From: Corynebacterium curieae
GTDB taxonomy: Bacteria > Actinomycetota > Actinomycetes > Mycobacteriales > Mycobacteriaceae
Assembly: GCF_027570035.1 (NCBI RefSeq)
Contig: NZ_JAKMUU010000002.1
Location: 186,001-250,000, forward strand
DNA length: 64,000 nucleotides
Direction of reading: 5' to 3'
The position numbers and the translations under genes were made by a program. The notes under the pieces were generated by a model. That model did no database searches. It was given only the letters and a program-made list of their open reading frames with translations, and was not told where the DNA came from. Of the stretch, positions 1 through 7,303 are shown piece by piece; positions within the stretch are counted from its first letter, which is position 1, and each line of letters begins with the position of its first letter.

Positions 1-1114
1 CAGGCGTATAGCGCGCGTAATGCCGCTTGAGGATCTGGAAGACGGAATTCGGATGCTCCAGCGATTCATCGCGTTCCACATTCCACGACGCACCCTCCGG
101 CTTTTGCACGTACTGCCACGAATCCGTGACATACTTTCCGGTTTCCGGATCATAACCAGAGAACAAACCATCCAAGTCCTCGGTGTCCTGATAGTCCTCC
201 GAGATGATCATCGGCGCATTGGTATACGCCACCACATAATCATGGAAATACAGCTCATTTTCCAGTAGGTAATTAATAACCGCACCCAAAAGCACCACGT
301 CCGTGCCGCCGCGAATGCCGATGTGGCGGTTCGCAAACGCAGACGTGCGCGTATACCGCGGATCCACGTGAATGATGCGTGCACCACGCTTCTTGGCCTC
401 AACCACCCACTGGAATCCCACTGGGTGACACTCGGCCATATTAGAACCCTCAATGACGATGCAGTCCGCATTCGCCATATCCTGCAGCGGTTGGGTTGCG
501 CCGCCGCGGCCAAACGAAGTTCCTAGACTAGGAACGGTGGCGGAGTGTCATATGCGTGCCTGGTTCTCAAGCTGTATCGCGCCGGCGGCGGTAAACAATT
601 TCTTGATGAGGTAATTTTCCTCATTATCCAAGGTCGCACCGCCCAAACCGGCGATACCCATCGTGCGATTAAGGCTGCGTCCCTCATCGTCCACGTCCTG
701 CCAGCCATTGCGGCGGGCCTCCAAGAAACGATCCGCAATCATCTCCATCGCGGTATCTTCATCAAGTTCCTGCCACTCCGTTGAGTGCGGGGCACGGTAC
801 TTAATCTTGGTCAGACGCGTAGCGGAATTAATCAGCTGCTCCGACGCAGAGCCCTTTGGGCACAGGCGCCCGCGAGAAATAGGCGAATCCGGATCGCCCT
901 CCACTTGAATGACGCGGTCATCTTTGACGTACACACGCTGCGAACAGCCAACGGCACAATACGGGCACACCGATTGCACCACGCGGTCTGCTTCCACCGT
1001 GCGTCCATGCTTATCTTTGCTCTTTTGCGACTGCGTGTTGACATCCCTACCAAAGGGATCACCGCTGCGCAGCTGGCGCACAACCGGCCAGTTGAGAGGG
1101 CTAAAGCGAGACAT
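1..1114 (-). CDS. fdnG: Selenocysteine-containing formate dehydrogenase, alpha subunit (5' part; runs off the left edge)
   Basis: Molybdopterin oxidoreductase of the FdnG/FdoG type that oxidises formate to CO2. The ATG at 1114 opens a frame with a 4Fe-4S motif (C50, C53, C57, C85) in CPYCAVGC...RLCPKG context. The frame meets TGA at 548-550, at residue 189, exactly where E. coli FdnG has its active-site selenocysteine: NQARI-TGA-HSATVPSLGTSFGRG against NQARV-U-HGPTVASLAPTFGRG. Beyond the TGA the same frame stays open to base 1 and encodes family sequence (NADCIVIEGSNMAECHPVGF, then GARIIHVDPRYTRTSAFAN), so this is neither a frameshift nor a decayed gene. A SECIS-like hairpin follows the TGA. 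The complete enzyme should be about 1000 residues, so most of it lies outside the window. It is downstream of pcp on the same strand with a 47-base gap. SelA, SelB and SelC must be encoded elsewhere. Confidence 0.9.
519..550 (-). promoter_or_regulatory. Bacterial SECIS element with UGA (Sec) codon
   Basis: On the minus strand the UGA (550-548) is followed after 12 bases by a perfect 7-bp stem, GTTCCTA/TAGGAAC (535-529 and 525-519), closing a GUC loop. The loop G and U are bases 20 and 21 after the UGA, the same positions as the SelB-contacting G-U in the E. coli fdhF SECIS. The bulged U of E. coli is here a paired U. This is the expected arrangement for SelB-dependent selenocysteine insertion and explains the in-frame stop. 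Confidence 0.85.
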
Positions 1115-1161
1115 ATCCCTAAATCTATATTTACCCGAGCCAAAAAGCCAGAAAGGCTACC

Positions 1162-1749
1162 CTAACTAGCCTGCACCGCCCATAGTGCCCGCTTGATCCC
1201 CTCGGCGATCTCCTCCAGCTCCATCATCGGCTTATCTGTCTTGTTCTGCTCCCTAATGTAGGGAACGTGCACAAATCCCACCCGTACATCCGTTCCTGCA
1301 AAATGGTGCAGCAGCCCATACAACAACTGATTGCAGACAAAGGTCCCAGCCGTATTGGACAGTTGCGCCGGAATATCTCCCAACGCCTTAACCATTGCTT
1401 TAACCGGCAACGTGGAAAAGTACGCCGCTGGGCCTCCTTCCACAACCGGTACATCCACCGGTTGGTACCCCGCGTTGTCTGGAATTTCGGCATCCATGAC
1501 ATTGATCGCGACCCGCTCTGGGGTTATGTGCTCCCGTCCGCCGGCTTGACCGAGGCAGACAACTACATCCGCTGATTCTTCTTCGACGGCCTCAGTCACC
1601 CTGCGCAGCGATTCCCCGAACTTCGTTGGAACAACCAATTGTGAAATCTCCACGCGCCCGATGCGCCCAGGTAAGTGATTCAACACTTGCTCCGTAGGAT
1701 TTATACTCTCTCCGTCAAAAGCATCGAATGCAGTCACGAGGATTTTCAT
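1162..1749 (-). CDS. pcp: Pyrrolidone-carboxylate (pyroglutamyl) peptidase I
   Basis: Cysteine peptidase of family C15 that removes N-terminal pyroglutamate from peptides in the cytoplasm. At 195 residues it is slightly shorter than typical bacterial enzymes (about 205-215). The triad is visible: E78 in ITPERVAIN, C139 in GTFVCNQLLYG and H161 in GFVHVPY. The N-terminus MKILVTAFDAFDGESINP is the usual family start. It lies directly upstream of the formate dehydrogenase on the same strand; a functional link is not obvious. Its start faces the 63-bp palindromic elements that separate it from the thermonuclease gene. Confidence 0.93.
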   Translation of the reverse strand: MKILVTAFDAFDGESINPTEQVLNHLPGRIGRVEISQLVVPTKFGESLRRVTEAVEEESADVVVCLGQAGGREHITPERVAINVMDAEIPDNAGYQPVDVPVVEGGPAAYFSTLPVKAMVKALGDIPAQLSNTAGTFVCNQLLYGLLHHFAGTDVRVGFVHVPYIREQNKTDKPMMELEEIAEGIKRALWAVQAS

Positions 1750-1781
1750 GCCGCCAGTATTCCAGATTCTCTGGAGGCGCG

Positions 1782-1844
1782 CCCTTCGCGCTCACCGGCG
1801 AAGGAGTTCTGGTGTTGCGGCCCTGCTCTAGTGAGCGGGAAGGG
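1782..1844. repeat. 63-bp palindromic element, copy 1
   Basis: 14-bp inverted termini: CCCTTCGCGCTCAC at 1782-1795 and GTGAGCGGGAAGGG at 1831-1844 (one mismatch), around a 35-base centre. Same length and termini as the copies at 1865-1927 and 3095-3157. Confidence 0.75.
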
Positions 1845-1864
1845 GCTCAAAAACTCATCCCTTC

Positions 1865-1927
1865 CCCTTCGCGCTCACCAGAAACAGTCCTTCGAGGCGT
1901 TTTACTCTTAACCGTGAGCGCGAAGGG
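1865..1927. repeat. 63-bp palindromic element, copy 2
   Basis: Perfect 14-bp inverted termini: CCCTTCGCGCTCAC at 1865-1878 and GTGAGCGCGAAGGG at 1914-1927, with a 35-base centre. It ends 7 bases from the stop codon of the thermonuclease gene and could fold into a long hairpin at the end of that transcript. Confidence 0.8.
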
Positions 1928-1934
1928 CAGGCCC

Positions 1935-3020
1935 CTATCCGATCTGCTGCTTCGTAGTGCAGTCGATCTTCGCATAGGGCCGACCCTTCTTATCCACGGA
2001 CGTCAGTGCGTAGTTTCCGTTATATGCGCGGCAGCCGGTATATGTATCAACCACCGGCGCCGGTTGAGGAGCCGCTTGTTGCTCGGCCGGCTGAGACACC
2101 GAGCTCTCGTAATCCTGCGTTGGTTGTTCCGCTACCTCCACCTCGGGTGCACTTTCCTCGGCTTGCCGGGGCTCTTCTTGCCGTTGCTCTTCTACTCGGC
2201 GCTCTTCCTCCTGGCGTTCCTTCTCGCGCTTTTCTTCCTCTCGCTCTTGTGCTTCTAGCTCGTTAATCTTTTCTCGAGCCTGTTTCTCATTTCCCCCAAG
2301 CTCGCGTTCTTTGCTGGCAGCAATCTCTTTCGGAGCATCCGGATAAGCGGCCTTTTGGAAGGTGCTCCGACCGTCCTTAGAGCGAGTCAGGGCTACCAAA
2401 CCCGCCTTTGCAGCAACAGATTTATCTATGGAGTCCTCATAAGCTGGGATGTCCCCTGCCTCAATTCCTGCAAATGCTGCGGCTGCAGCTTCGGCGCTAC
2501 TAAGTGCTTCGGCCATTTCTTCATCACTGGAAACCTTGCATTCATCCGAAACCCCAAAGATTCCCTCGCCGGCATCTTTAGGTGCACGCTCGGCCTTTTG
2601 CACTTCTTCGTAAAACTTGTCATTTCCTCCGAATACAACGGCAGCGGCTAATCCTTCTGCTGCAATATCGGCGTTAATAAAGTCGTCCTCAAGGAAAACC
2701 CCAGCAAGGGTGCGGCCGTATTTATCCGTCCTTTCTGAGTCATACTCCAACCGGACTTCAGTCCCCTGCGGCAACCGCCCTTCCAAATAATGCTTCGCCT
2801 CTTCCGCGAGACATTCGCTGGGCACCCCGTTATGGCCGATTTCAGGCGTATCGATGTTGAGCAGTCGGACCCGGGTATTTTCGCCGTCAATATCAACGTC
2901 AATGGTGTCACCGTCGATCACCCGATTAACCACAACCGTGTCTTCATCATCGCCGCCCAAGGCAACGGAAGCAACAGCTCCAACCGCGAATATACCGACG
3001 AGGGGTTTGACCCAACCCAT
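1935..3020 (-). CDS. Thermonuclease (SNase)-family protein with membrane anchor, charged coil and Cys-containing tail
   Basis: Staphylococcal-nuclease-like Ca2+-dependent nuclease, probably exported. A hydrophobic N-terminus (residues 4-22) acts as signal or anchor. The SNase domain covers about residues 27-157 and keeps the expected catalytic and metal residues: D38 in DGDT, R52, D57 and E60 in RVRLLNIDTPE, and R103 in DKYGRTLA. Residues 235-290 form a highly charged E/R/Q coil. The end contains two cysteines in CRAYNGNYALTSVDKKGRPYAKIDC, a small conserved-looking module whose function I do not recognise. At 361 residues it is about twice the size of a minimal nuclease. It stands alone between palindromic repeats, which suggests an acquired cassette. 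Substrate (extracellular DNA or RNA) is inferred from the family. Confidence 0.85.
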   Translation of the reverse strand: MGWVKPLVGIFAVGAVASVALGGDDEDTVVVNRVIDGDTIDVDIDGENTRVRLLNIDTPEIGHNGVPSECLAEEAKHYLEGRLPQGTEVRLEYDSERTDKYGRTLAGVFLEDDFINADIAAEGLAAAVVFGGNDKFYEEVQKAERAPKDAGEGIFGVSDECKVSSDEEMAEALSSAEAAAAAFAGIEAGDIPAYEDSIDKSVAAKAGLVALTRSKDGRSTFQKAAYPDAPKEIAASKERELGGNEKQAREKINELEAQEREEEKREKERQEEERRVEEQRQEEPRQAEESAPEVEVAEQPTQDYESSVSQPAEQQAAPQPAPVVDTYTGCRAYNGNYALTSVDKKGRPYAKIDCTTKQQIG

Positions 3021-3094
3021 AAATGCGCCTCCTGAGATAGAGAAAATAGATACTTAAAGTTAGCAGTGAGGCGCAAGGTGATTATTCATACCCT

Positions 3095-3157
3095 CCCTCC
3101 GCGCTCACCGGCAATAGAAAACCACCTCAAAAAATCTCAGTGCGTGAGCGCAAAGGG
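3095..3157. repeat. 63-bp palindromic element, copy 3
   Basis: Inverted termini CCCTCCGCGCTCAC (3095-3108) and GTGAGCGCAAAGGG (3144-3157) around a 35-base centre. Its reverse complement resembles the centre of copy 2 (TTcGAGGcG...TTTT against TTtGAGGtGGTTTT), so it seems inverted relative to copy 2. It lies upstream of the nuclease start and upstream of the divergent symporter gene. Confidence 0.7.
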
Positions 3158-3295
3158 CGGAGAGGAAAGCTGATAGTGATGCCACATCTTGTACCTGCGG
3201 GCGTTCAGGGAATAAGGTGAGCAGTATTGAAGTTGAACCGAACAGTATCTGGCAAATAGTCCGATCTGTCCATTTTTATTTTCAAAGGAATCTTT

Positions 3296-4657
3296 ATGTC
3301 TCAACAAGAGTCTTCGCGCTCCAAGCTTCCCGGCTGGGCCACGGGATTCGGTGCGCAGGTCATCGCGGGCCTTATTATCGGCCTCATCCTGGGCTTCATT
3401 GCCTCCGGCATGGATACTGATCCAGATAACCCCGGCTGGTTAACCACCCTGCTTACCGGCGTCGGTGGCGCCTACGTGCAGCTGCTCAAGGTGATGATCC
3501 CGCCGCTGATTTTCGCGGCCGTCGTCACCTCTGTCGCCAACCTGCGCAAGGTAGCCAACGCCGCTTCCCTAGCCATTTCCACGTTGGTGTGGTTCGCAAT
3601 CACCGCTTTCTTCTCCGTTCTGACGGGCATCATTGTCGCCGTGGTAATGAAACCGGGCGTCGGCACAAGCGTTGACGCAGCTACCGCACAAGATCCTTCC
3701 CACGTTGGCTCGTGGACCGCGTTCTTTGAGCAGCTGCTGCCGCAAAACTTCCTCGGCCTTTCTGCCTCGCTTTCCGACGGCGAAGTTTCCCTCAGCTTCG
3801 GCGCCCTCCAGCTCCTTGTCATCTCGCTGGCTATTGGAATCGCCGCGGTCAAGACCGGCAAGTCTGCCGAGCCTTTCCTGCGCTTTACCGAGTCCTTCCT
3901 CAAGGTCATCCAGGTTATCTTGTGGTGGATCATCCGCCTAGCGCCGATTGGCACCGCCGCGCTTATTGGCAAGGCCGTAGCTACCTACGGCTGGGACGCA
4001 CTGGGCTCGCTGGGCAAATTCGTTCTAGCTATGTACGTGGGCCTTGGTTTGGTATTCGTTGTCATCTATCCGGCCGTACTGAAGTTCAACAAGATTCCGG
4101 TTATGGGCTTTTATAAGCGCGTATGGCCAGTCACTTCGTTGGGCTTTGTCACCCGTTCCTCTATGGGCGTTATGCCAGCCACCGAGCGGTTCAGCGAGAA
4201 AGCGATGGGTGTTCCGTCCGAATATGCATCCTTTGCCGTGCCGCTGGGTGCAACCACAAAGATGGACGGCTGCGCTTCCGTCTACCCGGCCATCGCAGCC
4301 ATCTTCGTTGCCCAATTCTACGGAGTTGACCTCGACTTCTCGCAGTATCTCCTCATCATCTTCGTTTCCGTCATCGGTTCTGCAGCTACCGCAGGTACGA
4401 CAGGTGCAACGGTCATGCTCACGCTAACCTTGTCTACGCTGGGCCTGCCACTGGCGGGCGTCGGCCTCTTGCTAGCCATCGAGCCGATTATCGATATGGG
4501 CCGCACCGCACTTAACGTCACTGGACAAGTACTGTGCGCGACCATCGTCGCCAAGCGCGCCGGAATCCAAGACAAAGCAACCTGGGATGCTGCAGAAAGC
4601 GGCGTCAGGGACATTATGGACTCTGACTCGGCCGAGTCCATCGGAGTCAAGGCTTAA
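3296..4657 (+). CDS. Dicarboxylate/glutamate:cation symporter (DAACS family)
   Basis: Sodium- or proton-coupled uptake of acidic amino acids or C4-dicarboxylates, of the GltP/GltT/DctA type. The 453 residues form many membrane segments. The conserved C-terminal core is clear: a serine-rich hairpin (TRSSMGVMPATE), the PLGATTKMDG motif, and a late helix with IDMGRTALNVTGQ. The start follows a good ribosome-binding site (AAAGGAA). The gene is monocistronic and ends in a strong hairpin terminator at 4688. Whether glutamate, aspartate or a dicarboxylate is the substrate cannot be decided from the sequence. Confidence 0.9.
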   Translation: MSQQESSRSKLPGWATGFGAQVIAGLIIGLILGFIASGMDTDPDNPGWLTTLLTGVGGAYVQLLKVMIPPLIFAAVVTSVANLRKVANAASLAISTLVWFAITAFFSVLTGIIVAVVMKPGVGTSVDAATAQDPSHVGSWTAFFEQLLPQNFLGLSASLSDGEVSLSFGALQLLVISLAIGIAAVKTGKSAEPFLRFTESFLKVIQVILWWIIRLAPIGTAALIGKAVATYGWDALGSLGKFVLAMYVGLGLVFVVIYPAVLKFNKIPVMGFYKRVWPVTSLGFVTRSSMGVMPATERFSEKAMGVPSEYASFAVPLGATTKMDGCASVYPAIAAIFVAQFYGVDLDFSQYLLIIFVSVIGSAATAGTTGATVMLTLTLSTLGLPLAGVGLLLAIEPIIDMGRTALNVTGQVLCATIVAKRAGIQDKATWDAAESGVRDIMDSDSAESIGVKA

Positions 4658-4687
4658 GCCAGTCTCCTAGTTCAAGCAAAAAGAAAG

Positions 4688-4715
4688 GCCCGCAAGGTTA
4701 ACCTTGCGGGCTTTT
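4688..4715 (+). terminator. Rho-independent terminator of the symporter gene
   Basis: Perfect 10-bp stem GCCCGCAAGG/CCTTGCGGGC with a TTAA loop followed by TTTT. The stem also has A residues upstream, so it could serve the convergent DUF2382 gene. Confidence 0.9.
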
Positions 4716-4727
4716 GGCTATGCGCTT

Positions 4728-5648
4728 TTACTTGTTCTTGAAGCCATCAACACCATCGGTGTCGATCTGCTCCTTGCGCAGCTCCTCAGTGCGGGTCTCG
4801 GTATCGCGGACGGTATCCTTCTTCAGGTTGACCTTCTCGACTGGGACGGTTTCCTTGTCGATGTTCACGCGCTCCTCGTGCAGAGTAACGGAAGCTTCCT
4901 CAGAGTCGCCGGAGATAGCGCCGTTGTAGTTTTTGGCGTCCTCAGCGTTGATCGGGGTACGCTCAACACGAACTTCCTCGCGGTCAACGGGTACCTCAAC
5001 GGTCTCAGTGTCGGTCACGACATACTTACGGAGGCGAGCCTCACCGGTAGCTACGCGTTCCTTGTTGACGTTGAGCTGCTCCTCAGAGCGGATGAGCTCA
5101 CCGTCGTTATTGGTGCGCGCAGCAGCATCGTCTGCAACGCCAGTCTTACGCTCGGTGTGAGCGGCCTCGGTAGCTGCCTTATTTTCATCGGCGCGTGCAC
5201 CAGCAACACCTGCACCTGCAGCGCCTGCGCCAGCACCAGCTGCACCTGCACCAGCGGTCAGGTTGTGATCCTTGTCAGCGCCAGCCTGCACGTCGCGCTT
5301 AGCGTCGAGGTTGGAATCCTTGTAGTCGGTAACGTCGTGTGCACTTTCCAAGCCGTAGTGCTTGAAGATATCGGATTGTGCTTCTGGGGTCAGCGGCTTA
5401 TCGGAGTCGAAGTCTGGTGCATCCTTGATGCGGTCCTTGGAGAAGCCCAGCTTCAGGTCATCACCGGAGAAATCATGACCACGCAGTGGGACCAAGCTGG
5501 AGTTCATGCCGAACAGGCCGTGGTTAACCTCAACGAAGGTCGGCTGGCCGGACTGGTCATCAACGAATACCTCGTTGACATCGCCGAGCTTCTCGCCGTC
5601 CTTGTCGTATGCGGTGGCGTTAAAAAGGTCCTTAATGTTCTTACCCAT
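4728..5648 (-). CDS. PRC-barrel and DUF2382 domain protein
   Basis: 306 residues starting at the ATG at 5648 (MGKNIKDLFNATAYDKDGEKLG), preceded by AAAGGA at normal spacing. A longer reading from 5828 is rejected because its N-terminus looks non-coding. Residues 1 to about 110 form a PRC-barrel domain. An Ala/Gly-rich linker follows (about 155-185). The C-terminal half is DUF2382, with the repeated pattern of acidic and basic strands (IRSEEQLNVNKERV, RKYVVTDTETVEVPVDREEVRVERTPI, VTLHEERVNIDKETVPVEKV). Proteins of this type are common in actinobacteria and are often stress-induced; the molecular function is unknown. It is monocistronic, with a long non-coding upstream region. Confidence 0.85.
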   Translation of the reverse strand: MGKNIKDLFNATAYDKDGEKLGDVNEVFVDDQSGQPTFVEVNHGLFGMNSSLVPLRGHDFSGDDLKLGFSKDRIKDAPDFDSDKPLTPEAQSDIFKHYGLESAHDVTDYKDSNLDAKRDVQAGADKDHNLTAGAGAAGAGAGAAGAGVAGARADENKAATEAAHTERKTGVADDAAARTNNDGELIRSEEQLNVNKERVATGEARLRKYVVTDTETVEVPVDREEVRVERTPINAEDAKNYNGAISGDSEEASVTLHEERVNIDKETVPVEKVNLKKDTVRDTETRTEELRKEQIDTDGVDGFKNK

Positions 5649-6165
5649 TGTCAATAAATCCTTTCTGCTATTGGTATAGCTATCTTCAACCAAACAAAAG
5701 GACATTTTCTTACCCCCAACACGTGGAGTGCGGGGGTGAAAATCTCTTCTTGTTTGCTGTGACAACCACCATACGGAGAATTCGAGATTTTTCGACCGCC
5801 AGCAGAAAAATTTCTGCAATTTCTTCACCGATCACAAAGTTCATGCAGCTCAGAAAGCACTATAACGGTTTGATAACATCCGGATAATTGCACCGTAAAC
5901 GGCAGTAATGACAAGACTGGATGTCGGAAAGTGAGCCCACAGTGCCATTAGCCAATAGACTTAACAATCACCAAATTTCCCAACGCCAAACACACCCCCG
6001 AACGGAGGCAACAGGAAACATTCAGGTTTCTCCAAATAGGGGGTAGTTACTTTCCGGAAATTTACAGAAGGAACACAGTGTGTATACACCCAAACAGGTT
6101 GTCACACATATTGGTCTAGTCGGGTCGAGCCTCAAAACGGAGAAAAACCCGGAATTGTTTTAGGT
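5649..6165. other. Non-coding interval between DUF2382 gene and CDF transporter
   Basis: About 517 bases without a credible gene; AT-richer than its surroundings. It should hold the promoter of the DUF2382 gene. Small inverted repeats are visible: GCAGAAA-AA-TTTCTGC at 5802-5817 and ACCCCC...GGGGGT near 5713-5738. No RNA family was recognised. Confidence 0.5.
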
Positions 6166-7077
6166 TTAGCGGAACAGGTATGGCCGCCGATGTTCCAAAC
6201 CTGCTGGCTCCACGTGGATAAAGGCACTGCAACCTGGAAATAGCTCATCCAAGGCGATCTCCACGTCATCGGCAACTTCATGGGAGTGCATAACGCTCCA
6301 CTCCCCTGGCACTTCCATGGTGAGATACACCAGACGCTGCCGGCCGGAAGCAACAGTACGGCGATCTGTAAAGCTAACCTCGTGCTTCTTTTCCAATCGT
6401 GACAACAGCTGGCGAATCTGTTTCCGCTCCTCTTCTGGGAGGGCCTCAGAAAGCAGTCGGCTTACGGAATCACGTAGGAGGGTATAGCCAGTCCATAAAA
6501 TGTTGATACCCACGGCCAAAGCCACCACTGGGTCCAGCCACATCCATCCAGTAAGATAAACGGCGGCGATGCCGACTAGGACGCCGACGGAAGTCCAGAC
6601 GTCGGTAAGCAAGTGATGCCCATCCGCATTCAAAGTAGCGGAACGGTAGTGTTTACCCGCACGGATCAGGGCGATGCCCACCAAGCAGTTGAGAACCGAA
6701 GAAAGCGTGGAAATCGCCAAGCCCCAACCGGGTTCCGCAATGGGCTGAGGCACAAAGAAGCGCTGAATAGCCGTGTAAATGATCATGCCTGCCGCGATGA
6801 AGATCATCGCGCCCTCTACCAAGGCAGAAACGTACTCGGCCTTACCGTGGCCAAATTGGTGGTTATCATCGGCCGGCTTGGCAGCAATACGCAGCGCATA
6901 AAAACCCGCGACGGCTGCCACCAAATTAACTACGGATTCGAGGGCATCGGAAAGAAAACCCACGGAGCCTGTAAACCACGCGGCCAATGCCTTGAGAGCG
7001 ATGGTGGCCACCGCGGCGGCAATGGAAAGCTGCATGAAGCGCTCTAAGACGCGCTGTTCAGAGCCTGGATGGGGCAT
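6166..7077 (-). CDS. Cation diffusion facilitator, probable Mn2+ exporter
   Basis: 303-residue CDF transporter with about six membrane helices and a cytoplasmic C-terminal domain (from about residue 210). Metal-site motifs are present: GFLSDALESVVNLVAA in TM2 (first D of the metal site), HQFGHGKAEY in the following loop, and HHLLTDVWTSVGVLVG in TM5. CDF proteins exchange Zn2+, Fe2+, Co2+, Cd2+ or Mn2+ for protons. The yybP-ykoY riboswitch in its leader argues for Mn2+ efflux (MntE-like role). The ATG at 7077 is preferred over the GTG at 7083 because AAGGGAG sits 8 bases before the ATG but only about 2 before the GTG. Confidence 0.88.
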   Translation of the reverse strand: MPHPGSEQRVLERFMQLSIAAAVATIALKALAAWFTGSVGFLSDALESVVNLVAAVAGFYALRIAAKPADDNHQFGHGKAEYVSALVEGAMIFIAAGMIIYTAIQRFFVPQPIAEPGWGLAISTLSSVLNCLVGIALIRAGKHYRSATLNADGHHLLTDVWTSVGVLVGIAAVYLTGWMWLDPVVALAVGINILWTGYTLLRDSVSRLLSEALPEEERKQIRQLLSRLEKKHEVSFTDRRTVASGRQRLVYLTMEVPGEWSVMHSHEVADDVEIALDELFPGCSAFIHVEPAGLEHRRPYLFR

Positions 7078-7088
7078 AGTCACTTCTC

Positions 7089-7114
7089 CCTTCGGTTCGA
7101 TTGCGGACCGAAGG
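7089..7114 (-). promoter_or_regulatory. Ribosome-binding-site-sequestering hairpin (riboswitch expression platform)
   Basis: On the minus strand CCTTCGGT (7114-7107) can pair perfectly with ACCGAAGG (7096-7089), burying the start of the AAGGGAG ribosome-binding site of the CDF gene. The same CCTTCGG also forms the 3' strand of aptamer helix P1, so the two pairings exclude each other. This predicts translation when the aptamer is folded. Confidence 0.75.
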
Positions 7115-7217
7115 TCTCGTTCACGGCCACGACAAGCGCAGACGCTGGCTGGCCGGGCTATACGCCAGTATGTCGACCAGGCATCTCGGTTAAACCGAGG
7201 GAACTACTCCCCTTCAG
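7108..7217 (-). promoter_or_regulatory. yybP-ykoY (Mn2+) riboswitch aptamer
   Basis: Minus-strand signature elements in order: CTGAAGG (7217-7211) running into GGGGAGTAG (7212-7204), hairpin CTCGGTTTAACCGAG (7199-7185), a second arm closed by CTGGTCG/CGGCCAG (7180-7174 and 7155-7149), and the 3' core GAGACC (7118-7113) whose extension CCTTCGG (7114-7108) closes P1 with CTGAAGG. GGGGAGUAG and (C)AAGACC/CGAGACC are the two conserved loops that hold Mn2+ in this class. The aptamer begins a few bases after a plausible promoter and ends about 30 bases before the CDF start. Confidence 0.85.
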
Positions 7218-7228
7218 GAACTTTCAAC

Positions 7229-7255
7229 CTTATAGGGGCTTTGTTTCTGGCGCAA
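7229..7255 (-). promoter_or_regulatory. Candidate promoter of the riboswitch-CDF transcript
   Basis: Minus strand TATAAG (7234-7229) as -10 with TTGCGC (7255-7250) as a weak -35 at 15-base spacing. The predicted start near 7222 is just upstream of aptamer helix P1, which fits. No experimental support. Confidence 0.45.
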
Positions 7256-7264
7256 GATCAAAAA

Positions 7265-7287
7265 AGCCACGGGAGACACCCGTGGCT
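7265..7287 (-). terminator. Rho-independent terminator of the DJ-1/PfpI gene
   Basis: AGCCACGGG/CCCGTGGCT stem with a short loop, followed on the minus strand by TTTTTT (before 7265). It separates the DJ-1/PfpI gene from the riboswitch-CDF unit. Confidence 0.88.
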
Positions 7288-7303
7288 ATGTGCGAGAAGA
7301 GCT

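Noticed and set aside
548..1114. A complete 188-residue truncated formate dehydrogenase or pseudogene
   Set aside because: The TGA is at the known Sec position, the frame stays open and conserved beyond it, and a SECIS hairpin follows.
4704..5657. Plus-strand 317-residue reading frame opposite the DUF2382 gene
   Set aside because: It is a low-complexity antisense shadow of a well-conserved protein; no ribosome-binding site and no recognisable family.
5802..5817. GCAGAAA-AA-TTTCTGC palindrome as a regulator site
   Set aside because: A two-base loop and no recognised motif or neighbour; could arise by chance in an AT-rich interval, so it is only mentioned.
5649..5828. N-terminal extension of the DUF2382 protein (MKKLQKFF...)
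   Set aside because: The strong ribosome-binding site and the family start belong to the ATG at 5648; the extension has non-coding character.
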